A stretch of DNA of 64,000 nucleotides from Chalara sp. BL73 (Eukaryota; Ascomycota; Leotiomycetes; Helotiales): the NCBI GenBank assembly GCA_918026815.1, contig CAKJVC010000010.1:312501-376500 (forward strand), in the 5' to 3' direction. Positions 43,494-55,793 of the stretch are shown piece by piece; position 1 is the first letter of the stretch, and every line of letters starts with the position of its first letter. Below the pieces are notes generated by a model. The model searched no databases. It saw only the letters and a program-made list of their open reading frames with translations, and was not told the DNA's origin. The translations under genes and the position numbers were made by a program.

Positions 43494-45292
43494 GGCGGAC
43501 AGTTAGCCTTTTTTTTCCAGCCTACAATATGCTGATTAAACCAGCGCTAATTGGCGGCCCAAAAGCAGGTGAAATGTACAAGAAGAAGGGATATCTGATA
43601 TGCACAAGGAGAAAAGTATGAGAAAGGAGGAGAGAAATGAAAATGCTCTTGTCGGTGAGGACTGCAGGAGAGGAAGCTCCGAGAAAACGTGCTACCACAC
43701 GCGCATGGGAATTGGGCATGGCGTTTGGGCGCCCTGCTTTTTAGCGAACTGGGCGCGATAACGTTTTGCAGTGAGAAAAGTGACGTACTCAGTTAAATAT
43801 CAATGCCCACCAGCGATGAATCTCTTCACCAAAGTAGCTGCGGAAGTCTAGAGATATTTGATGATTGAGCTTCACCGCAATGTACAAGTCACGCTGATGT
43901 TTGGGTAGGATCGGAGGGGGTCCGGGGCCATAGCGATTATTAAGGGCTCTAGTGTGTGCTCTAGTCCCGGTACAGTCAAAGTTAAAATTCCCAGTTGAGG
44001 CGTGGTGAGGGTTACGTTTATTATTGGTATTTTGACTTTCCAAATACATTTTGTTGAGCGATCTGATATAGATCCTCAGCCAGCTCTAGAAAAGCTGTTA
44101 TGGTGTATGTTCTGGCATTTCTACAGCCCGGTTAAAACCCACCTTACAGTCGTGGAGAACCCCACCTAGATAACACAGCAGCAATTACGAGCCAGTAATC
44201 GAGCGAGTGCGCAGATTAAGATGTAACATTCTGATTTGGCAACTTGTTGGCGCGAAAGTTCGTGGTTCGAACAAGAGAATGAGTCATTCTCGAGGACGCG
44301 TTCATTGCTCTACTTTCTGCAAGAAGCCGATTTGGAGTGCTTTTGCCAGCCTCGAGGATAGATGACGTTAGGAACCGTATCTTCAATTTTCAAATTCTGA
44401 CAAGGGCTGTAGCGTGTAGCCTAATGCTCATGCCCCTTGATCACTGCGTCTTTAGCGAAATTTTGCAAGCATGTTGTAGACATAGAACTGGAGTCGGGAG
44501 GCATCTTTTGGGAACAAGCCATGTCATTCTCGCTCACTTTGTATCTGCTGCATGGAGCATTTCTCTCTATCTGAGCTGCTCATGCTGGTGGCAGAGCCTC
44601 AGTAACATAGCAATCATCAAGGGTGCTATCGTGTGAGAGTCAACTACTTGTAGTGTGTTTATAATTTGGGTAGCTCGAATCGGCCAGGCAAGGGCAATTG
44701 CAAAGTGCAAAATGCTACTGCAGGGATAGGCATAGTGTTACTTCTACAACGGACGTGCCCTGCAAGTCGCATATTCCCCCTTTTTAATGTGGTATCGAAG
44801 CCAGTACTTAAAAGTTCCTGCATCAAAACCGGCCTGTAGACGCAACGGATCGTCCAGACTCTGAACAGAGACGACGAGACAAGGTCATAGCGGAAAGGCT
44901 GCACAGGTATCACTGTGGAATAGGTGTTACCGTTTGTGTGCTTTTGGCTTATGTCTGGTGGAAGTTGTTCACCTAATCTGTGAAGAATGAAGCTAACATG
45001 AAGACACTTTAGTTAATATGGCAGTTGGTCTTTCCATCTACTAGCGTCGCGGCAAGAATATCGCTGCATGCTGTAATGTAAGCCTGGTTGCTCTTGCTAT
45101 CCGTGAGTATTCTAAAGAGTTTTATAACAGAAGCTAAATGGGAACGCGATTAAGACCAATAAAGTATAAGATGATGGTAACCATGTCAGTAATGTGTAAT
45201 ATAAATAGTTGGTAAAAAGTATGACGTGTTCGTGTGTTTGGCAGCCTGAGTATTTCTAAAATCCTCGATCAGCTTCAAACTTTTATCGCGTC
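43494..45292. other. Intergenic, TPS2 upstream region, no gene seen
   Basis: 1.8 kb. The first 250 bp will hold the TPS2 promoter and leader. A GGTTCGAAC word near 44262 looked like a tRNA B box but lacks any cloverleaf around it. Confidence 0.45.
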
Positions 45293-45562
45293 TCAATAGC
45301 CGGCATCGATTCCATCATGAGTCTCAGGGGAGGCTCGATACACTCGTCCACAGTTCGATTCTAGTCCAGGATCTAAAACCTTGGAACACTCTGCACAGCC
45401 GAAAACTGGCTCGTGCCGCAACGAAACAAAGAATAGTTTCGTGGTATTTGGGCTGCGAAGTACACTGCTCGAAATAGCCTCAACGTCTCCTGGCTTTGAT
45501 TTAAGTCTAACGACCGCCCAAAGAGGTACAGTTTTTTGTTCAATACATGCTTCTATGCCCAA
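45293..45562 (-). CDS. Unidentified exon-like open frame
   Basis: About 90 codons ending at a stop at 45293, preceded by a plausible 3' splice site (ATCTTTAG directly before). The product has mixed globular composition with CAEC and several cysteines, but no ATG. An upstream exon could not be found. It may be a last exon or a remnant. Confidence 0.22.
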   Translation of the reverse strand: MGIEACIEQKTVPLWAVVRLKSKPGDVEAISSSVLRSPNTTKLFFVSLRHEPVFGCAECSKVLDPGLESNCGRVYRASPETHDGIDAGY

Positions 45563-45867
45563 CTAAAGATCTTGACCAAATAGTTTTCCTCTGCCCAATC
45601 AAACCCCCGCTGGCGAGGAGGGATGAGGGCTTAGATACAGCTCTCCTTGACCGAGTTCCGCCCATCTAGGTTGCCTTCTATGAGGCTCCCCTAATATTAA
45701 ATTAGATGCCAGGACAGACTGTATAATTTAATTTTTCTTCAATTCAAGCAGTACTATCTAAAAGCTTTTCTCATTACATTTTAAGTCAAAGAACGCCGGT
45801 CCAACAAGCCAATGAACATGTATTAATCAGAAAAACAAGAAGGTGAATCAGCTCAAGTTCGCAGGTT

Positions 45868-46653
45868 TTAATGCTTTGCCTTTATGTGTCGAGTCAAGTT
45901 GTCATTTCTACTAAACCCATCCCTGGCGCGTACACACCCAACCACGGGACACATGAAGCGTGGTACAGCTGTTGGATTGGAGTGATGGACTCTAATGTGC
46001 CGTTGCATGTCGCGCTTTGTCGCTTTGCTACTAGGGCATCCCGTGACTGGGCATTGCACGGGCCTGGTGTGGTGCTTCTCGTGCCGGCTAGTAAGGTTAT
46101 AAATATGGTGGAGAATGGTAAGGGAAGGAATGACCCACTTCAAGAGGTGTCTCTTGTCGAACCATTTGGCACAAAAGCTGCATTTGTAGACCAGGCCCGT
46201 GGGAGGGGATAGGCGATGATGAGGAGAGTGCTCATCTAGACTCTGATCCGAGATGGTTCCTGATGCTGTAGGCAACACACCCTCCAAAAGGGGCAGGTCA
46301 GTTGAAGAATTATCAGAGGAAGAATAAGAATATTGAGATCCAGGAGAAGGAAAAAAAAACTGATTCAAGCCATCAAATGGGTCGCAGTTGCTGGAGAGAT
46401 CTGACGAAGTCCCTTGCGAGAGATCTGGTTGAGCTGCAGTCATTTGTAAATCTCCCGACAAGTCCATGTCAGAACAATCCTGAGGTTGCGCGGCCCATTC
46501 AAAGTCATCATCATTGGTCCACATATCTGAAGATATATGCTGGTTGTTGAAACCATCAAGGTTGAGCGACAATTCATTCGGCTCAGGGTTGACACGAAAG
46601 TCGAAGTTATTTTGGTGTAGCAGTTTGGGGTTGATGCAGAATTGGTAATTCAT
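45868..46653 (-). CDS. C2H2 zinc-finger transcription factor
   Basis: Two exons, 46653-46139 and 46087-45868, give 244 aa; the 51-nt intron is in frame, so an unspliced reading would insert 17 residues into the first finger. The N-terminal 150 residues are acidic, Asn/Ser/Asp rich (FNNQHISSDMWTNDDDFEW), a likely activation region. Three C2H2 fingers follow at the C-terminus: YKCSFCAKWFDKRHLLNRHEKHH, then QCPVTGCPSSKATKRDMQRHIRVHH, then FMCPVVGCVRARDGFSRNDNLTRHIKAKH, ending at the last finger. This layout is common in ascomycete orphan regulators. Target genes unknown. Start ATG 46653 is the only one before the acidic region. Confidence 0.82.
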   Translation of the reverse strand: MNYQFCINPKLLHQNNFDFRVNPEPNELSLNLDGFNNQHISSDMWTNDDDFEWAAQPQDCSDMDLSGDLQMTAAQPDLSQGTSSDLSSNCDPFDGLNQFFFPSPGSQYSYSSSDNSSTDLPLLEGVLPTASGTISDQSLDEHSPHHRLSPPTGLVYKCSFCAKWFDKRHLLKWVIPSLTILHHIYNLTSRHEKHHTRPVQCPVTGCPSSKATKRDMQRHIRVHHSNPTAVPRFMCPVVGCVRARDGFSRNDNLTRHIKAKH

Positions 46654-47036
46654 GGTTTTTGGGAGTCCTTAAACTCGAAAGCTTTAGTATAGTTGGTCGA
46701 TCGGCGCGCAGTTGCAGGAAACTTAGCACGAAGGGTATCTGGTGATTGTGTTTTGAGTGCTAAATTCAGTAGTTTAACGACAATACTGAGGTCATGCTGG
46801 TGCCTCTTATGTTATCGTTGACATGACATACGGCACCACAGAAGGTAGGATGGCTCTGTTTTTGAAGCGCCACCCGGTCACTCGACTGCTCAACCCACGA
46901 ACCGACTGAGACACTAATTTGTTGATCGGACTGCATGCTGAAGATGATTGTTTGAAATCTGGTACACACGCTACGCTTGTCAGTGGAGCTCAAAATGCAC
47001 GCTTAAGTTGGTTGCCTACCATAATGGATACAAATT
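46654..47036. other. Short intergenic region
   Basis: Upstream of the C2H2 gene and downstream of the unidentified membrane protein gene. A 75-codon minus-strand frame at 46993-46766 is not supported by anything else. Confidence 0.4.
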
Positions 47037-48385
47037 TTAGCCAATGATTGGTAGTCCTGAGTTTTTAGTCCATCTAGAATTATCAGCAACTTTTAGCATT
47101 TATTGTGTGGGCTATAGTAGCATACCGTGACTGAGAAAAAATCTACAGGAAATCGCATCTCTGAGAGACAGTGTCGTAGAGAGAAAGCCATCAACGAGAC
47201 ATTCTTTATAGACTGACATCTCAATAGTGATGTCATATAAAGTTTCATCTGTCAATGAAAGTCTTCTCTTAAGACGCTCATTGGAATTCAACATCATCTG
47301 ATACCAAAGCGTTGAGGGCACAACATGTTGCATGGTAGACTGAATTATAGTTAGTTAAGAAATAAACCATTTGAAAGAGTAGGCTTACCCGTGTTACGTT
47401 GGGGAATAGTCCGACCATAAATAGAACGCCACTTTGCATTAGACCCTACGTCATAGTGAGCCAGGAGTGTAGGCAGTCTTATGAAGTAGCTTACCATAGC
47501 TGCAGTGAATACTTGTCTTAGTAGAACCCAAGGAGTGCTATGAATTGTCGACTATTATGGTGTTAGAAAGAGAGGAGATAGATTCTAACAAGGTAGCCTA
47601 CCATATCCATGCAACTGTCCCATATGCAGCAAGTCTCGTTGGGGCTAGACTTCAGTGGAGAAGCCTCAAGTCTAATCATTGTGACCCAAACCAAAGATGA
47701 TAATATCTTGATCATTGCAAGGAACAGCAATCTGGCTAGTTGAACGATCGAGGCCCGGTGTCCGCGTGCGGTCGGAAAGAGAGATTCAAACGGATCAAGA
47801 CCGTCGAGACCTTCGTGGTTGACATACGGTTGGTAGGGACCCACACGATTCACTAGACTATCGAGAGCGCTACATAGGACGATGCGCCTATCGATCACGA
47901 GAGGGGGGGGCTCCCTGAAAGTCTTGATCAGTGGCAATCAAACGATCGGTTCTGCGATATAACTCACCATGCCCAGGCTATCATAATGGCTGCGATCATT
48001 ACTCTCTAGTGGTATAGACGGGTTACTAAATCTGAGAGCTCAGCCTTGATATCGGTTCTGGGTTGGGGATCATACAGGACAAAACGATTACAATGATGAC
48101 GAGCAGTGTGAGCAGCGCACACAAATGGGGTATGATTCTGTACTTAGTGCCAAAAAGAGATGAAATAAGAATAGTAGGAGGAAGGCTGAACTGGGGATAC
48201 AATCCGCTAAGTACTTGACCGCGATGGGAGGCCTCAAGCCATTTTGCCAAACCATTGGTTCTGGGGCGCAGGCCAGGAAATGCATATATCTGTTTAGCCG
48301 AGAGGCCACCCAAAAATTGAGACATCTTGATTCTGTCACCGAGGAATGAACAAACACGATAGGGATTGCCAAGATTCGCGTGCAT
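47037..48385 (-). CDS. Unidentified multi-exon protein, probably membrane
   Basis: From about 48010 downward several exons join cleanly at phase-0 introns: a piece ending HYDSLGM, then TFREPPPLVIDRRIV to WDSCMDM, then STIHSTPWVLLRQVFTAAM, then GLMQSGVLFMVGLFPNVTR, then STMQHVVPSTLWYQMML to CRFFLSHG, with the stop at 47037. The consistency of four introns argues for a working gene. Upstream, an open frame at 48385-48026 with ATG and a strongly hydrophobic stretch (CALLTLLVIIVIVL) probably holds the first exon or exons, but the junction is unresolved. At least three segments are hydrophobic enough to be membrane helices. I recognise no family; wax synthase and terpene cyclase types were considered without a matching motif. 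Confidence 0.5.
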
Positions 48386-50026
48386 TAACAAATGAGTTGG
48401 CTAACCTGGAATTTGAAGCTGCAGCTACCTCTATCACGGAAGAGAAACGCTTTCGTATGAATAATAGTGCGTATATCGGCAATGACGAAAATGTCTACTT
48501 GCCAATTAAGATCAAACTCGTGGACACAACCATATTGCTAACGGCTAAAGGACTATGTTCTTCTCAGCCTCGCTGAGAAGATCGCGACATATAAGTTTAC
48601 AGATAGAGTGGAGCCACTGCATCCAATAACGTACTTTCAAACGCTGCATTTCGCTCACCGTAATAAAGTGCATTGATTAGGCAAGTATATAGTAGTGATT
48701 CAAGTGGCCGATTTAGTGATATGGGAACTAAAGCTAGCTTGTTTATCTGTAGCATTTCAGCTGAATTTCTAGCACAATATCAATGAAAAAGCTTTGAAAT
48801 AACATTGTGTTCTTAGCTTAAAGATTTCAGATTTGGTAAATTAGTTCCTCGAAAGTGAATATTGTTACTGACTTGATAATACTAACACTACCGCAGGCCA
48901 ATCCAATCACGTGAGACTTTCTAGCATATCGAAAACTGTTTATACTACATTGTAATAACTGAAACGACTATATAGTTTTAACAACACTTTGTTAATAAAA
49001 TGTCTTAGCAATTTCGCCAAGTTTGTTTTTGGTAATAAAGTTTTGTTATGATACCGCTTCATTACAATATACCGACACTAAACTAGACACATTTGTAGCC
49101 GGTGCCAATCTGTATCAGCCGCAGAAGATAGAGATAGCATTGATCTCTGAGGAAAAGATTTCAGGGATACCGTGATTTTGGAATTGAGTAATTGGTGAGA
49201 GGTGACCAAGGTTGGGGGCTCCGAAGATTTCCTTTGCCCCCAAGTTGAGAAAATTCGACAAAGTTACGATCCGAGGTATTTGCTAGTAAACCGGCGGTCA
49301 CTCTCTTGTCCCAAGCGCTTGGGGTACCGCCTCTCCCTAGATTAAGTCCAGGCGCCTGAAGGTCTGGCTTAGAAAAGTTTCAAAGAAGCAAAGGGCTGAC
49401 TAACCGATTGGACCGGGCCTTACGGTTGGTGTTGGATAATATTGAGAGACGTTTCCTAAAAAAATATCTGGCTCTTTTATTACTTTTGCTACTTACAACC
49501 GGGTGCCTCTTAAGGGCTAACGCTGCTGTCCAATAACGTTATGCTCCAAATCTCGATGTAAAGACTCTGGCTTACTACTTTTACTCGCGATTACTGAGCA
49601 TTATTGAGGAATTGGTCTGAGCTAGTGTTTGTACTGATAGTAATTTTGCTTTCCTTGTTGACGTCGCCGCTTTACCCACTGTTTATTCAATGAAAGTGAA
49701 GGCTGCTCTTGCCGATGGGCATAGTTGTTACTTCAGCCGTTAGGATACTTGTGATTGCAGGCATGATATTGCTTCAAGTCCGAATGCAGTGAAAACTGAA
49801 GGAACTTTTCGGCAATTCAGCAAGATGCCTTTAGCCAGAAGTGAACGTTCACATCTAGGTGCTGTTCCGACGCAAAAATGCGCCCGGTATATACTTTAGG
49901 CAACATCAGTATTATGCAGTCAAAGATTAAGAAAGCCCTGAATTATCTTTTGGGCCGTTTGTGGAGGTAGGCATGCTCTATGGAAGGAAAAAGAGCAATT
50001 AAACGCAGACTATCCCAGTTTTTGCG
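48386..50026. other. Intergenic, no gene seen
   Basis: 1.6 kb with no supported frame. The segment 48,700-49,080 is AT-rich; 49,140-49,420 is more GC-rich without a coding frame. Confidence 0.4.
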
Positions 50027-50584
50027 TTATAATTGCTTTCCTAATATCCGATTATGCACCGACCAACGTTGTTTCTCAAACTCCTTCGCCTCCTTATATG
50101 CATTCTTCTCTGCCGCCATGATCCTCTCCGTGCCAAGCAAAAGGCCATGTACCACTGTCTGAACTTCTTTCAACCTTTTCCCATCTGACGCCTGATTCAC
50201 TATCTTCAGTGGGATGGAACTCTTTCCGCTTCCTGCGTGCTGGCGCCAATAGAGCCTCGCGTCTATATCCATGAGCGCTATGTGAAGAAGCTCTCGTTGT
50301 TTAATTATCCACTAACACCAGAAACCGTATGTGTGCTTGGGCTGATATGCTCTGCTGTCCTGGAGCATATCGACAATGCCACCAACTGTCCCGATAATTA
50401 GACTAAGATGCTCTACAAGAGTATCATTAGAGATATCTGTAGTTAAAGAGTGCTGTTTAATGACTTCATGGAGGGTGGCGCCTTCTGCAACCGTGTTGTT
50501 GAGGTAGTCTGCTTTGAGGTTGATTAGCGGGAGTAACGTGGTGCATTTAGAGAGAGGGTTGTCTCGGTTCTCTTTTAATGATGC
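50027..50584 (-). CDS. Unidentified gene, partial model
   Basis: Two exon-like frames on the minus strand. The upstream one (from a splice acceptor at 50585 to about 50325) reads through ASLKENRDNPLSKCTTLLPL, NNTVAEGATLHEVIKQH and VEHLSLIIGTVGGIVDMLQD. The downstream one carries MDIDARLYWRQHAGSGKSSIP, then VQTVVHGLLLGTERIMAAEK, and stops at 50027. They can be joined in phase using donor GTTTCT, which is weak; alternatively the ATG at 50272 begins a separate 81-aa protein. A first exon before 50585 was not found. Composition is helical and soluble. No family recognised. Confidence 0.4.
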
Positions 50585-51334
50585 CTACGTTTATTTATCT
50601 AGATATCGAAGAAGCACAGCTGCTGGCAGGTGCTTTATGGGATTAATGAATACCTTGTTGCGCAACATCTTATGCATCTTGATAGGTTCCGAGGAGACAC
50701 GGGCTGGTCCTCAGTCAGGATATATGCCACTTCTATATACATCGCCAAAATGGTTTATAGAGAAAACGTGTCATATGAATAAGTTTAATCTCTATCATTG
50801 CGCCACAAGATAAATTATTTAACTAACAGCTGTCACTAACTTCAGTTGACTTCATGATAGATTTTTGATTCTTGAACCGCATCGATTAAAGGGAATATCA
50901 ATTCTTGCCATAATCTATATCCCTTCCGCGCAGGACCCAATTGACGGTCAAACTACTCCAAGTTTATGATGGAAAATACAAAGCAGGCTCTAATGCGTGA
51001 TCTTGTCCAGTCTCGCTTAGAAAGGGGGAGGTCAAGCTCTGCCAAGCCAAGAAAATGTTTTTGTGGGTCCTTCAAATCGGTCACGGAGAAACATCCTCCA
51101 TGAGTCTCTCCTCACATCTCCACCACGCATGGCTTCAAAGTATTCAACCACGCTTCTTAGACGTGGAAATTTGGACTCGAAAGGCAAATTAAGTCTATAT
51201 CTACTTAGGCTGAATAGCAAGTAGCCACTCTTGCAGCATGGACTTCGTCGTCCTAGGTTTGTTCTGTCTTCCTTTGTTTTTTGATTTTTTTGAAGCATTG
51301 AGCAAGTGGCATCTTCCCCAACTCCTCCCTCATC
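50585..51334. other. Intergenic, esterase upstream region
   Basis: 750 bp without a supported gene; the last few hundred bases before 51335 should carry the esterase promoter. Confidence 0.4.
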
Positions 51335-52620
51335 ATGTTTCGTGGTAGTCTCCTATTGATCTCTACGGCTTTGTCTACGGTGGTTCTAGGTGCCTTACAG
51401 CCGCTTCAAGGGCCGATCAAAAACTTTGGGCCCAATCCTACGAATGTGAGCTTCTACCTTTACGTTCCCGCGAAAGTTCAACCCAACCCCCCGATTGTTG
51501 TCAATCCTCATTGGTGTCACGGCACTGCACAAGCTGCGTTCGCAGGATCTCAACTTGCAACTCTCGCAGACACCTATGGCTATATTGTGATATACCCGGA
51601 CGCGCCACACGATGTGGACGACTGCTGGGATGTGTCGTCGAAGCAGACGCTCACGCATAATGGGGGAGGAGACTCTCTCGGGATAGTGAGCATGGTCAGA
51701 TATACGCTCGCGACGTATTATGGGAATCCTAAACGTGTTTTCTCCTACGGAGTCTCGTCGGGCGCGATGATGACCAACGTCCTTCTCGGTGCCTATCCGG
51801 ATGTCTTCGCAGCAGGATCAGCTTGGGCCGGTGTTGCATTTGGCTGTTTTGCGGGCGACGGCTTTGCTGTTTGGAGCGGTGATTGTGCTACCGGCAAGGT
51901 CATCAAAACCGGCGCAGAATGGAAAGCAATCGTTGAAGCTGCATACCCAGAATACAAAGGCTGGCGGCCTAAACTACAAATCTTCCATGGCTCAGAAGAT
52001 GAAGTTCTCTACGTACAAAACTTCCAGGAGGAGATCAAGGAGTGGACTGCCGTTCTTAAGCTTCCCACCAGCCCGGTTCAGACTTTACAGAATAATCCGC
52101 AAAGTAATTGGACAACATACATCTATGGGGATGCCTTCCAAGCGACTCTCGCAGGAGGAGTGACGCACAATATCCCAGTGGATGCTAACATTGCGGTAAA
52201 GTGGTTTGACCTGACTTGCAGTGGAGCGAACTGTTTTTCCCATGGAGGCCCTGGAACAACACCAGTGACTTCTCTGATCACCAGCACCGTGACTTCAGCA
52301 CCAACAAGCACTCCTTCGAACCCCACAGGTGGTGGAACGCTGCCAAAGTACGCGCAGGTAAGCTAAATCTGCCTACGGTTTGTTATTTTGCTCTCTGAGA
52401 GCTGGGACGAAGAGCCATGGTAATCCGTATGTCTGGCTATATGTCAATCTCGGCTTTCAAAATATGCTCCCTGGCTACGTGATTCTACTTTTAAAAAGAT
52501 CTAAAACTACAAAGCTAATTTATTGATTAGTGTGGGGGATCAGGATGGGCTGGAAGCGGGACTTGCGTCGCTGGCACAACCTGCGTTTACTCCAACCAGT
52601 GGTACTCACAATGCCTATGA
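51335..52620 (+). CDS. Secreted CE1-type acetylxylan/feruloyl esterase with CBM1
   Basis: Alpha/beta-hydrolase of the PHB-depolymerase-like esterase group that removes acetyl (or feruloyl) groups from plant xylan. Exon 1 (51335-52357) starts with signal peptide MFRGSLLLISTALSTVVLGA, then VNPHWCHGTAQAAFAGSQLA, YPDAPHDVDDCWDV and the nucleophile elbow SYGVSSGAMMTNVLL; a late His (AGGVTHNIPVD) fits the triad. A Ser/Thr/Pro linker follows. Exon 2 (52531-52620), after a long 173-nt intron, encodes only the fungal cellulose-binding module: CGGSGWAGSGTC, then CVYSNQWYSQCL. Total 370 aa. Phase 0 on both sides makes the module a detachable cassette. Acetylxylan esterase is the more likely activity, but the ferulic group cannot be excluded from sequence. 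Confidence 0.88.
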
Positions 52621-55600
52621 GGCAGAGCGGTCAAATTTCTGGTAAAGGCCGCTTCTGGAATGCTAAAATGGGATCAGATGTAGCATCAATTAGACAGGCG
52701 AACGCATTCTAGCCAGTGTTCTCACTATCACAATTGAAGGAATTCAATCCGCTGCTCGACCCGACTATAAAATCCCGTGCCCCTCCGCTACTATAGTGCC
52801 CCCTGACTATCACTGCAGCGTCTTATTACCTGGCCTTGCTCCCACCTCTCAATCTGCCAGCTACCATGCTCAGAAACGTGGAACAAACCCCCAATTCACT
52901 AACCTCCCCTTCAAAGCATTTCCTTGAAAGCGTAAAAAAAAAGGAGTCACTTACCCTCCAAACCAGCACGATGAGTCCGATATGCAAAACTATCAAAACC
53001 CGAGAGTGCAGACCAGAAAGACCGAAATAATTTGCCCTGAACTGCATAACATTCGAATTCTCACCACGAACTCCGTCTAAATGCCTATCTCGCGATGCTA
53101 GTATAAGCCATGCTAGCCCGCTCCTGTCGTCACGCCATCGAGCAGGTCGGCCGTTCCCGTCAAGATTGCAAATTCGATCTGAGTGGCGAGGACTTTGTGG
53201 CTCTTGTTTTTCATACATACCTGTAGCTACCATACATGCGATGTAAGCTCAAACCGATCTTGAAAAACTTGCAGTTCGAGCTCTCATGCTGGATATCACG
53301 TTTTTTTGTTTTTAGCATATGATCTTGCGGGTGGTGTAGAGGCTCAGAATTTTGTTCGTATGCGATTTTCGCCGAAGGTCTTTGTGTCTCTGGATGGTTG
53401 CTGCGCTGAAGATGTTTCGCGCTTGATCTCTGGTGAGTGGATTGATTACTTACCGTGTGCGGGTAGAGGCAGATCTTTATTGAACGTTGCTGTGCGTGGC
53501 TCTTTGCTTTTCAGGATAAAGTTTTATTATGGGAGCTGTAATTTGCGGATCTTTGCTTTCTATGGAAGTTTGGTGTTAAGTTTTTTGGCCTCGAGCGCCA
53601 AGAGATATAATGTCCTGATCATGCCTTTGGAAATCGGGCATCACGATTCCGAGCCTGGCGACGTTGTAGGGTGGCTTGAGGATGCGTTCAGACTTAATCA
53701 CCGAGTCCGCGAGCGTAAGCGGCTAGCTTCTGGGGAAGAAAAAATATAAGGCAGTGAATCTGTAGATCAATGGGCATAAGCAAGTTCTGTACTACGTCGT
53801 GAGCGTCCTCCCCTGATAAAGGTAGTCAGGGCCCGCCCTGACTATCGAGACATGGGATTGTTTGGCGCTGCAGACTTACTAAACTGGCTGAATCAGCTAT
53901 GGATCTACTCTAAGGCGCAAGCTTTTAGACTTCTGGTGAGAGGGAACGTTCCAACTCTTTTGGCAGATTCAGCATCTTCCGTTCAAGCATGTACAAAGTG
54001 TAAGCACATCAAGCTTTGGATGTAACTCTGCGAACTCGCCGAATATAGGACATTCCAATGCGCTGAACTCAATTGAATGAGAATCCATGACTTGGACGGA
54101 TAACGGCCCTGTTTTAATGGCCGGGGATGATATTGAGCCAAGGAAGCAAGAAATCTAGAACGACCAAGGTCAACCACCTCTTCAAGGCACAGGACTTTAT
54201 GATACGTTGAGGAATGGAGTGGTGCCCATCTTACAAATCCCTCGCTCCAAAGCTGGCTGGGCAAAACATCAGATTGTACCTGATCGATCCACATTGTACC
54301 TGACTTGGGTACTCAGATTTAGGCTTTCGACTAGGAGAACCATCCAAGTCAACGCAACATGCAAACGCAAAAAGGCAAGGTCAAAAAGCCTGCACTATGC
54401 CAGAAACAACCCGAAAAATAAAAACAAATCGCAACATCTCGTCCGTTCCTTTTAGCCTCAAAGTGGGGTCTCTGGGCTCTCTTCTTATTTTTTTTCCTGC
54501 CTGCCGTGTAACCAGTGTGGCACCACCAACTCACCACCTAACCCAAATCCCCCCCTTTCTGCCTCGCCCATAGGAAACACCGCTTTGGCATAGATTGGTT
54601 GCTGGAAACCTCCCTTAGCCGGTAGAATGGTGATGATTATCATAGGTTGCATAGGAGGAATTGGAGGTGGTGCCTTGCATGCGTTGTGTGACTTGCATAT
54701 TTCGAGGCCATTCGCCGCGTTAGCCGCTTCTTTTCGAAAGAGATGCGGGTTCTATGGATGGATGGGATGTGGGATATTTTTTCTTTTTGGGATTTGGAGG
54801 GGGGAAGGATGCAGGGTCATGTGGGGGAGGAAAAAGGTCGGTAAGGTTAATGCTGGCAATCTCAATCTACGTTAGTTACCTGTCCAGTGCTACTGCTAGT
54901 GGTTGAGGGTCGGAGGTAGAGATGGTGTTAACCCCGTGGAAGGAAGGGATGAAGGTGGGAATGGGAATGGGAAAAACGTCCTCGTGTTGGCCGTTTTCGG
55001 ATTGAAACCGGTTTGGCTGAGGCTGGGCTTGTTGGTCAGGGGGAAAGCTTTTGATTTTTTCTTTCATCTATCGAGCCTATACGAAGGGAGAGGTGACTCG
55101 AGGTTACAGTACAGTACAATATAGTATGGTAGGGGTGGAAAGGTAAGCTTTGGCTTCTTATCGATAAGGGGAGGGGTTGAGAATCGAATCAGGGCCGCCA
55201 GAGTTAATTAAGGCGCAGCAGCTTGCTTACCTGATCCCTATCTTTATCGGATTGGAGAGGCAAAGTAAGCAAACGAATGAGCCTCCTCCCTGACCTCGTA
55301 CATGGTCGACCACTAATTAGTCCTTCATCCTGATGCTCAACCGTGGTGGCCATTTCTAAAGCTGGGATTTTAACAGGATGAGGATGGGTAGTGGTGGGAT
55401 GATATGTTTTGGGCTTGGCAAGAAACGGGAAAAAGAAAAAGAGGTGTTGCGTTATGGGCGGTGTGAGAAGCTGTCTAGCCTACGCCTCCCCCCTCTCTCC
55501 CCCCCAAAAGCTGGGTCATCCGACAAAAGCCGTCATCTTTGACCGAGAGACAAGACAGGCACCCGCCAGGTCTGAGTAATGCACACACCTGAGGCTAACG

Positions 55601-55767
55601 TAGAGGCATGGATGGGCATGGCGTGGCATGGGTTCTGCCTTGCTGTGTGCGTTGAAATGAAAAAAAAAAACAGACTGTCGGCGGTAGTGAGACGAGAGAG
55701 AAGGGGATTTTGAAACAATAGAGAGGTGAAGGGTTGTTTCGTTGCCAGCATGATCGATGAGGTTGCT

Positions 55768-55793
55768 AGAGAGAGAGAGAGAGAGAGAGAGAG
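55768..55793. repeat. (AG)13 microsatellite
   Basis: Uninterrupted AG dinucleotide repeat in the long intergenic region. Confidence 0.95.

Noticed and set aside
44255..44280. tRNA gene suggested by GGTTCGAAC
   Set aside because: No acceptor, D or anticodon arm can be drawn around the word, and no A box lies at the right distance.
47037..48385. Wax synthase or terpene cyclase identity for the membrane-type gene
   Set aside because: No RFWGR-like or aspartate-rich motif could be found in the exons.
53306..53749. 147-codon hydrophobic frame
   Set aside because: No ATG at its start, no splice site found, and no family resemblance.
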